Shown here piece by piece: positions 25,035 through 31,677 of a stretch of 55,937 bases of DNA. The stretch covers positions 1 through 55,937 of the forward strand of contig MKTA01000022.1 of the NCBI GenBank assembly GCA_001897515.1, written 5' to 3'. Numbering within the stretch: position 1 is the first letter of the stretch; each line of letters starts with the position of its first letter. Source of the DNA: Bacteroidetes bacterium 41-46 (GTDB taxonomy: Bacteria; Bacteroidota; Bacteroidia; Bacteroidales; UBA932). The translations under genes and the position numbers were made by a program. The notes beneath the pieces were generated by a model that saw nothing but the letters and a program-made list of their open reading frames with translations, did no database searches and was not told the DNA's origin.

Positions 25035-25484
25035 ATGAGAAAGTTTATGTTTGTACTTGTCGCCATGGCGGCAATTTCGTGCTCACCAAAATTGTCTGAG
25101 CGCATGGTTACTACGGTCTTTTTTGACTACAGTAAAGCCGCAGCCGGCGGAATATTTCTCTCTCCCGACTCTTACCAGGGCAAGTACACTCCCATAGGCG
25201 ATTTGTCAATTACTGTCATTCCGGGAGTTGAGCAGGCAACCGCTAAGCCTTATTATGACTATCTGAACCAACAGTACGCAAAATATGGAACTACCTCAAT
25301 AGTGGAGGAGGAGATGAACCCGGATATGCTTTCAAAAATTATTACGGATGAAGTCAAAAAACGCGGAGGCGATGGCTATGTAAACTTTAAGGTTAGTCTT
25401 GAATCGGTTTATAACTCTAGCCTCGGGCGAAATTCAACCCGCTATTTTATCACCGGATTTGTCATAAAACGTGAGGAAAAATAA
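25035..25484 (+). CDS. Prophage-encoded lipoprotein (lysogenic conversion candidate)
   Basis: 149 residues from the ATG at 25035 (MRKFMFVLVAMAAISCSPK), 7 nt after the repressor stop. Signal peptide and lipobox (AISC) are clear, so the protein is an exported lipoprotein; the residues after Cys (SPKLSE) do not carry an obvious Bacteroidota surface-export signal. The mature part has strands (VTTVFFDYSKAAAGGIFL, YFITGFVIKR) and a helix MNPDMLSKIITDEVKKRGG. Co-transcription with the repressor means expression in the lysogen. It could alter the cell surface or phage adsorption; family not recognised. A terminator follows. Confidence 0.72.
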   Translation: MRKFMFVLVAMAAISCSPKLSERMVTTVFFDYSKAAAGGIFLSPDSYQGKYTPIGDLSITVIPGVEQATAKPYYDYLNQQYAKYGTTSIVEEEMNPDMLSKIITDEVKKRGGDGYVNFKVSLESVYNSSLGRNSTRYFITGFVIKREEK

Positions 25485-25532
25485 ATTCTCCGCACTTTTT
25501 TAAGCCACACATACCTATATTATATTAAAGAG

Positions 25533-25556
25533 CAGCGCCTTAACGCTGTTTTTTTT
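25533..25556 (+). terminator. Intrinsic terminator after the lysogenic operon
   Basis: 5-bp stem CAGCG/CGCTG, loop CCTTAA, then T8. It ends the repressor-lipoprotein transcript. The 550 nt from here to the phage end hold no gene that I can support, only this signal, a second terminator, a 14-bp palindrome (ACCGGTTAACCGGT, 25734-25747), a 12-bp direct repeat (TCCCCCCATCTG-like, near 25670-25690) and the transposase sites. Confidence 0.75.
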
Positions 25557-25760
25557 ATTCATATTGGGGTAATAAGGGGGGGTCTATCCGCATAAAAGTG
25601 GCATTTTTGGCCTTATTTTGGGAAGTATGTGGGGTGTTATTGCCTGTTTTTTTCCTTGATTTGTCCCCCCATCTGTCCCCCCATCTGTCTCCCTTACCTG
25701 CAATTTTGAGAAATTTACCGCACTATTTAAACACCGGTTAACCGGTATTGAAATGGCATT

Positions 25761-25782
25761 AAAAAAGCCGCTATTTAGCGGC
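25761..25782 (-). terminator. Leftward intrinsic terminator near the phage end
   Basis: 6-bp stem GCCGCT/AGCGGC, loop ATTT, with A6 on the left, so a leftward transcript would end in U6. It can stop transcription entering the prophage from the host receptor region. Confidence 0.6.
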
Positions 25783-25902
25783 CTGCGAGCGTTCAAAACG
25801 CTTGATTTAACAAACTATACGTGCGATTTAATATTTAGGGCTTAAACGGCCCAAGTAATTAAATTTATGCTTATTTTTGAGGGCAAAATTTTGGAGGCAA
25901 TT

Positions 25903-26039
25903 AAACGAAAAGTAAACCTGAATTAAATAAAATTGCACATTTCGTTTATACTGCAAAGTTTTACAAATGCTTGTAACTATCTATTAATTAAAGTAGTATT
26001 AAGCAAATCCAAATTAATCAACGTGTACATTTCGTTTTA
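25903..26039. repeat. Transposase end-binding sites (three copies) and right prophage end
   Basis: Core motif ACATTTCGTTT occurs at 26027-26037 and as CACATTTCGTTT at 25936-25947, exactly 90 bp apart in the same orientation. A third, inverted copy is AAACGAAAAGTA at 25903-25914. The outermost copy ends within a few bases of the point where host receptor sequence starts, which is how MuA-type sites R1-R3 are placed. The exact terminal base and the target duplication cannot be read from one end. Confidence 0.72.
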
Positions 26040-26047
26040 CCCCCCTT

Positions 26048-27523
26048 AAAACAGGTGAAATTAGCCTGGGCGGAGGTGGCTTCAACTCCGCAGTCGCAGA
26101 GCTAAACATAAGAGACCATAATGAGGAGAGAGGTATCTCCTACTCTGTCTCGGGAATGTACAAGATGTCATCAAAGGCAGATCTCAGAGGTGCAAAAGGA
26201 GACTACAACTGGTCAGAAGAGATGGAGAACTTTGAAGATGACATCTCCCTTTCAGCAAATTTCAGTATTAAGAACTTTAGCGCAGGCATCTACTATCAGA
26301 ACAAGAAGTCCTCTATGACCACCTATAACAGATCTGCAGAGGATAAGTATCTTGACAGAAATACAATGTGGAACATAGACTTTATTAACGGTTTTGCTAG
26401 GTATTCGTCAAATTCCAACGGTAAAGTTAACTTCAGTTCAACCCTATACTACAGAAACTCCACAGTAAGACCAAACACCATATACTACATTATCAAAGAT
26501 ACTGACACCACAAACGGATATCAGGTTGGCTATTACAGGCCTAACCAGCTTATTGGGATAGATAATCAAATTCACTACTCGCCCTTTAAGAGGTTGATGA
26601 TTACTGGAGGCATCACCGGAGAAATAGAGAGCCTCTCTGAGAATTTTTCTCAAACTATAAGCTCCTCAGTAAATGAGAAGCCCCCATATCCTCAGAAGCC
26701 AAACATGCTAAATAACAGATTATTGAGTTACTACCTTCAATTGAATCTTAAAATATTTGAACAACTCTCTTTTGTTGGCGGATTTCGCCATGACTTTTCC
26801 AGTTACTATGGTCAGGTATTCACTCCTAGGGCCGGACTTGTTCTAAACACAGGAGAATTCACCGCCAAACTTATGTATAACAATGCATTCCGGGCACCAA
26901 AGCCTTGGGACTACACTTATGGTTTAGGCAATCCCTCGCTAAAACCCGAAAGAATTCACTCATTAGAACTCTTTACCTCATACTCAATAGGTAAGAATCT
27001 CTCAATTGGAGGCTCTGTTTACAGGAATATAATAAACCAAAAGCTAACACAACAGGTTGACAATCATGGCGTAAGATGGATAAACGACAACAACCTTAAC
27101 ACCTTTGGATTTGAGCTCTATTTGAACTACTCTGCAAATAGGCTCTCACTCCATACAAACTATACATACAACAACTCATACGAATTTGAAGGGATTGCAA
27201 TACCAGAGATCTCCAATAATGTGCTTAATGCCGTAATTGGATACAGTTTCACAAAACATATCAGAGCAAACATAAGGGCAAACTATATTGGAGGCAGAAA
27301 CAACCCGTCAATTATACCCACTACCGGAGATAACAGGATTAAGGGGGCCATAATATTTAACGGTGCAATATCACTTGTTGATATTTATGGTTTTGATCTG
27401 CAGCTGAAAGTGAACAATTTTTTCAATAAAGAGTACTACCACCCTTCACACAGGTTTGACGGAAGGTACAGACAGCCACAGAGAAACATAATGCTGGTCC
27501 TTACATATAATCTCTTTAGGTAA
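26048..27523 (+). pseudogene. TonB-dependent receptor, C-terminal fragment cut by the prophage
   Basis: The coding sense starts abruptly at about 26048 (KTGEISLGGGGFNS) with no start codon or promoter and continues to a stop at 27523. About 490 residues of a beta-barrel: alternating strands such as SLELFTSYSIGKNLSIGG, the PENFRAPxPW-like motif NNAFRAPKPWDYTYGLGNPSLKPERIHS (seen in part) and a C-terminal aromatic strand ending in TYNLFR. The plug domain, signal peptide and TonB box are missing, so they lie beyond the other prophage end. An internal ATG at 26156 cannot give a working receptor. Siderophore, vitamin or glycan import was its probable role. Confidence 0.88.
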
Positions 27524-27547
27524 AACTAAATTAGAATAGCATCCTGA

Positions 27548-28105
27548 ATGGTCAGACAACTATTATATCTGAAAGAGAGAATGTTGCTGTTTTCAATAGC
27601 AATTTTAGCAATTTTATGCGCAAAATCTCTTGAAGGACAATCCAGGGAGCAGCTTCTTAAAGCAGGATTTGTAGAGAAGTTCACACATTTTGTTGAATGG
27701 CCGGAGAGATCTGAGAGGATAGAGTATCAGTTCCGGATTTCTGTCATTGGAGACAACAAACTTGCGGCAGCTTTATCTCAGATTTTCAGACAGGTCAAGG
27801 TGAGTGGAAAAAGCGTCGTAGTTGAGGAGAGTTCCTCAGAATTTGATTTAAGCGACAGTGAAATAGTCGTTATTTCAAAAAACGTTGGAGCAAACGAATT
27901 TGAGAAGATTATAAACAATACTTCCGGAAAATCAATTTTAACAATCAGTGAGAGAGGCGGCTATGGAGCCAGAGGCTCAATCATCAACCTGATTGTTATA
28001 AATGAGCTGATTAAATTTGAGATCAACAGATCTGCCCTTGAGAAATCCGGTCTTAAAATGAGCAGTCTGCTTATAAAATCGGGAATATTAATAGATTCAA
28101 ATTAG
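27548..28105 (+). CDS. YfiR-family periplasmic protein (DUF4154)
   Basis: 185 residues. N-terminal hydrophobic signal (MLLFSIAILAILCAKSLEG), then the YfiR fold: AGFVEKFTHFVEWPE at the start of the mature part, the strand YQFRISVIGDNKLAAAL, and the C-terminal block GGYGARGSIINLIVINELIKFEIN with KSGLKMSSLLIKSG. In Pseudomonas YfiR restrains a membrane signalling enzyme through its periplasmic domain. Here it is followed by a kinase with a matching type of periplasmic domain, so it probably controls that kinase. It lies 24 nt after the broken receptor gene and was probably transcribed with it. Confidence 0.85.
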   Translation: MVRQLLYLKERMLLFSIAILAILCAKSLEGQSREQLLKAGFVEKFTHFVEWPERSERIEYQFRISVIGDNKLAAALSQIFRQVKVSGKSVVVEESSSEFDLSDSEIVVISKNVGANEFEKIINNTSGKSILTISERGGYGARGSIINLIVINELIKFEINRSALEKSGLKMSSLLIKSGILIDSN

Positions 28106-28112
28106 TGGCAGA

Positions 28113-29597
28113 ATGAGCAGATTAAAATTCATACAAAATTTATCTATAAAGAGTAAAATCATCCTTATAGTATTTATTGTTGTTCTGACAGCTCTCGCAC
28201 TGGGGTTTGCCACAGTTGCAACCTGGGACCATAATAAAACAAAAAGGACAATGGAATCAAACCTGATTCTCAATGCAAAACTTATTGGAGATTACTGCGT
28301 TGTCCCTCTTTTCTTCAATGACAGAGAGCAGGCTACTGAGGCCATTTCCGGGCTGAAATTTGTTGAATCGGTAGAGGAGGCGTACCTGCTTGATAAAGAG
28401 GGGAAGGTCTTTGCAGTCTATCCTGACACAATGAAGATTAACTCTCCTGTCCAAATATATCCCGAATCCGGCATTGATAAAATCAAGGGATATTACCTTG
28501 TTTCAGAGAGTGTTGTTTTTAAGGGGGAGAGACTGGGGACCATACTTTTCAAGGCCAACACAAGAGAGCTTGCTATACAAAGCAGAAAGCTTACAATCAC
28601 CCTTTCACTCCTCGCACTTGCACTGCTTTCAATCTCTCTGATACTTGTTATGAAGCTCCACAAATTTATCTCAACACCCATTCTTGACCTGGCAAATTTC
28701 ACATCCGCAATCTCAAGAAGTCAGGACTTCAATGTTCAGCTTGACATGCACGGAAATGATGAGGTGGGATTTCTTTATGAGCAGTTTAACAATATGCTCG
28801 CTCAGATGTTAAGAAGAAAGAATGAGAGAGATATAGCAGAACAGGAGATAAAAGAGCTTAACGCAAGCCTTGAGAAGAAGGTAAAAGAGAGAACAGAGAT
28901 GCTTGAGAGTGCAAACAAAGAGCTGGAGTCATTCTCATACTCTGTTTCGCACGATTTAAGGGCTCCTTTACGACACATCAACGGTTACCTTGAGCTGCTT
29001 ACCAAAAAGTATGACTTGCAACTTGACGAAAAGGGGAGACACTATAGAAAAACAATATCAGAGGCGGCCACACAGATGGGGAGGCTTATTGATGATCTTC
29101 TCCATTTCTCCAGGACAGGAAGGATGGAGGTTAAGCCGGAGCCTGTTGATATGAGTAAGATAATAGCTGAAACAATTAGTATTCTGGAGAGCGAGACAAA
29201 GGACAGGGAGATAGAATGGCAAGTAGGCACGATGGTTAGTGTTACGGCAGACCTGACAATGATGAGACAGGTGTGGCTGAATCTTATTGGAAACGCTGTT
29301 AAATATACAAAAAAACGCAAACCTGCCATAATTGAAATAGGGTGCAGTATAAAGGGATCAGAAGTAACCTATTTCGTAAGAGATAACGGTGCAGGATTTG
29401 ATATGAACTATGCACAGAAGCTTTTTGGTGTTTTCCAGCGTCTGCACTCAAATGAGGAGTTTGAGGGAACGGGAATAGGACTGGCTAGTGTCAGCAAAAT
29501 AGTGGCCAAACATAACGGGAAAGTATGGGCAGAGGGCGAAGTTGATAAAGGTGCAACATTCTATTTTTCATTACCAATATTAAAAAAGGAGGTATAA
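28113..29597 (+). CDS. Membrane sensor histidine kinase (CHASE8-like, HAMP, HisKA, HATPase)
   Basis: 494 residues: TM1 about 15-37, periplasmic sensor about 40-165 (ILNAKLIGDYCVVPLFFND, typical of CHASE8 domains that pair with YfiR), TM2 about 170-192, HAMP to about 245, a short coiled coil, then HisKA with H280 in SVSHDLRAP and HATPase with N-box NLIGNAVKY, G1 DNGAGFD and G2 GTGIGLAS. It autophosphorylates and passes phosphate to the response regulator encoded just downstream. No receiver domain of its own. Confidence 0.92.
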   Translation: MSRLKFIQNLSIKSKIILIVFIVVLTALALGFATVATWDHNKTKRTMESNLILNAKLIGDYCVVPLFFNDREQATEAISGLKFVESVEEAYLLDKEGKVFAVYPDTMKINSPVQIYPESGIDKIKGYYLVSESVVFKGERLGTILFKANTRELAIQSRKLTITLSLLALALLSISLILVMKLHKFISTPILDLANFTSAISRSQDFNVQLDMHGNDEVGFLYEQFNNMLAQMLRRKNERDIAEQEIKELNASLEKKVKERTEMLESANKELESFSYSVSHDLRAPLRHINGYLELLTKKYDLQLDEKGRHYRKTISEAATQMGRLIDDLLHFSRTGRMEVKPEPVDMSKIIAETISILESETKDREIEWQVGTMVSVTADLTMMRQVWLNLIGNAVKYTKKRKPAIIEIGCSIKGSEVTYFVRDNGAGFDMNYAQKLFGVFQRLHSNEEFEGTGIGLASVSKIVAKHNGKVWAEGEVDKGATFYFSLPILKKEV

Positions 29598-29599
29598 CA

Positions 29600-30061
29600 A
29601 TGGTCGTGCTAAAAAAAATACTGCTTGCTGAGGACAATCCCAGAGATGCAGAACTTACACTAGAGGCATTTGAAGAGAGTCTGCTTGCGAACAGGGTCGT
29701 TGTTGTAAAAGATGGTGTAGAGACCCTTGAGTATCTTAGATGTGAAGGGCAATATGCTGACAGGGAGCCCGGCCTGCCCTCTGTGTTGCTTCTTGACATT
29801 AAGATGCCAAGAAAAGATGGAATTGAGGTACTGAGAGAGATAAGAGCAGATCCAAAGCTAAAACTCCTGCCGGTAGTGATGCTTACATCATCCAGAGAGG
29901 ATAAGGACCTGCTTAACAGTTACTATCTGGGAGTTAACGCATATGTTGTAAAGCCGGTAAATTTCAGCGGCTTCATTGACGCAATCAAACAGTTTGGCAT
30001 CTTTTGGGGCCTTGTAAATGAGTTGCCACCTGATGAGTCGCACAAAACAAACGAAATCTAG
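29600..30061 (+). CDS. Single-domain response regulator (CheY-like)
   Basis: 153 residues, one receiver domain with the acidic pair in LAEDNPRD, phospho-acceptor D66 in LLLDIKMPRKDG, Thr in VMLTSSRED and Lys in VVKPVNFSG. No output domain. This type (Rcp1-like) usually carries phosphate between kinases. A strong AGGAGGT ribosome site, rare in this phylum, sits 9 nt before the ATG. Confidence 0.92.
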   Translation: MVVLKKILLAEDNPRDAELTLEAFEESLLANRVVVVKDGVETLEYLRCEGQYADREPGLPSVLLLDIKMPRKDGIEVLREIRADPKLKLLPVVMLTSSREDKDLLNSYYLGVNAYVVKPVNFSGFIDAIKQFGIFWGLVNELPPDESHKTNEI

Positions 30062-31573
30062 ATGAGAATCAAATTATATGCACTGTTGCTTGAGGATGTC
30101 AAGAGAGACGCCGAGCTTCTGGAAGAGATTTTGTCCGAGAACGGATTTGATCCTGAATTGGTGAGAGTTGACAATAAAGAGGATTTTACCTCAAAACTCA
30201 AGAGAGGGAAGTTTGACATAATTTATGCCGACTATACCCTCCCCACCTTTAACGGAGAGTCTGCTCTGGAGATTGCACGACAGCTCTCTCCAAATGTTCC
30301 TTTCATATGTGTCTCCGGAACTATAGGAGAGGACAGAGCCGTAGAGCTTCTAAAGCTGGGGGCAACAGATTACGTATTGAAAGACAGAATGGAGCGTGTG
30401 CCAATGGCTACAAAACGGGCACTTGATGCCGTAGAGCAACTGAACAGGTTCAGAGAGACACAGATTGAATTGCAGACAAACAGAAGGCTACTGCAGTCAA
30501 TAATCAACAATGCTTTAGACTGTATCTTCATTAAAGATATAGATGGTAAGTACCTCCTCTTCAACGAGGCAGCTGAGAGACTATTCTCTGTTTCAGAGAA
30601 AGAAATTATAGGTAAAGACGACTCATTCCTCTTTCCCGACCATATATTCAGAAGGCACAGGGAGCAGGATATTCAGGTTATTAACGGTGCAGTTCCCATT
30701 ACTTTTGAAGAGATACTTACGACATCAGACGGGGTTGAGAGGACCTTCCACACAATAAAGTGCCCGATGTTTGACGACTTCGGAAACCCAACCGGTCTCT
30801 TTGGTATCGCAAGAGATATTACAGAGCGAAAAAAACTTGAGAGGATCCTTGTTGAGTCAAAAGAGAAGGCGGAGGAGAGCAACAGGCTTAAAACTGAGTT
30901 TCTCAACAACATCTCTCATGAGATAAGGACCCCTATGAACGCAATTGCGGGCTTCTCCGAGCTTCTTAAGCTGTCCGACTCCGACATAACTAAACAGAAG
31001 GAGTATATTGATATAATTACAGAAAATTGCTTCCACCTTCTGGACATAATCAATGATATAATAATAATTGCATCTCTTGCATCTAAACAGACCACTCTGA
31101 ACTACTCAACATTTAGCATTAATGATGTAATTCATGAAATCTATGCGAAATTTGAGACCAACGCTAAGAACAAAAAGCTGGTATTTACCTTTGAGAGTTT
31201 GGAAAATGAGGAGGGCGACAAAGTATACTCAGATAAACTGAAGGTTACCCATATACTTTATTGCCTGGTTAACAATGCAATAAAATTCACCAGGGAGGGA
31301 GAGGTGAGATTCGGGTGTGTCAAAAAGGGAAGTGAATTTGAGTTTTTTGTATCAGATACAGGTATCGGGATTCCAAAGGAGAAACAGCATTTTATATTTG
31401 AACAGTTCAGGCAGGTTTCAAAGGCTGTATCTGACGAGTTTGGAGGTACCGGATTAGGGTTGACTATATCAAAAGAATATACTGAGATGCTTGGTGGCAG
31501 AATTTTTATTGAATCTGAGCTTGGAAAGGGGTCAAACTTCTATTTCACAATTCCGGCCGAGGGAACCCCCTAA
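30062..31573 (+). CDS. REC-PAS-histidine kinase (soluble)
   Basis: 503 residues. Receiver domain first (D57 in IIYADYTLPTFNG, Lys in YVLKDRMER), PAS domain at about 140-260 (RRLLQSIINNALDCIFIKD ... FGIARDITERKKL), then HisKA with H286 in NISHEIRTP and HATPase with NNAIKF, DTGIGIP and GTGLGLTI. No membrane segment, so it receives phosphate in the cytoplasm, probably from the upstream kinase/CheY pair, and forwards a second output. Its start touches the previous stop by 0 nt, so translation is coupled. Confidence 0.92.
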   Translation: MRIKLYALLLEDVKRDAELLEEILSENGFDPELVRVDNKEDFTSKLKRGKFDIIYADYTLPTFNGESALEIARQLSPNVPFICVSGTIGEDRAVELLKLGATDYVLKDRMERVPMATKRALDAVEQLNRFRETQIELQTNRRLLQSIINNALDCIFIKDIDGKYLLFNEAAERLFSVSEKEIIGKDDSFLFPDHIFRRHREQDIQVINGAVPITFEEILTTSDGVERTFHTIKCPMFDDFGNPTGLFGIARDITERKKLERILVESKEKAEESNRLKTEFLNNISHEIRTPMNAIAGFSELLKLSDSDITKQKEYIDIITENCFHLLDIINDIIIIASLASKQTTLNYSTFSINDVIHEIYAKFETNAKNKKLVFTFESLENEEGDKVYSDKLKVTHILYCLVNNAIKFTREGEVRFGCVKKGSEFEFFVSDTGIGIPKEKQHFIFEQFRQVSKAVSDEFGGTGLGLTISKEYTEMLGGRIFIESELGKGSNFYFTIPAEGTP

Positions 31574-31580
31574 AACTTCA

Positions 31581-31611
31581 TGAGGCCTTATCCGGACCGG
31601 ATAAAACCTCA
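31581..31611. terminator. Hairpin between convergent kinase and uvrD genes
   Basis: Stem TGAGG (31581-31585) with CCTCA (31607-31611), inside which TTATCCGG and CCGGATAA pair perfectly (8 bp) around one A. A second-level palindrome of this strength between convergent genes is probably a shared terminator, although it has no long T-run. Confidence 0.55.
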
Positions 31612-31677
31612 TTACTTAACCTAAACTTAAACTATGAAAAACTTCACTTAAGAAATATTCAAAACTTGTGCCAAAGT

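Larger units (their letters stand above)
1..26040. mobile_element. Mu-like transposable prophage (partial; left end outside window)
   Basis: Transposable phage recognised from a MuA-like DDE transposase plus MuB-like AAA ATPase in one early operon, a DUF935 (Mu gp29) portal, a MuF head protein, a DUF1320 (Mu gp36) protein and a gpG-type morphogenesis protein, together with HK97-type protease, capsid and a long-tail gene set (tape measure, tail tube, chaperones). The right end is placed near 26,040 because three copies of a probable transposase-binding motif stop there and a TonB-receptor reading frame, open only from about 26,018, reads as receptor sequence from 26,048. The left end and any target duplication are not visible. 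The module order (early genes at one end, late genes divergent in the middle) fits a siphovirus-type Bacteroidales Mu-like phage. Confidence 0.93.

Noticed and set aside
25584..25796. 70-aa ORF on the minus strand near the phage end
   Set aside because: It reads through a terminator hairpin, a palindrome and a C-rich direct repeat, with no recognisable protein pattern.
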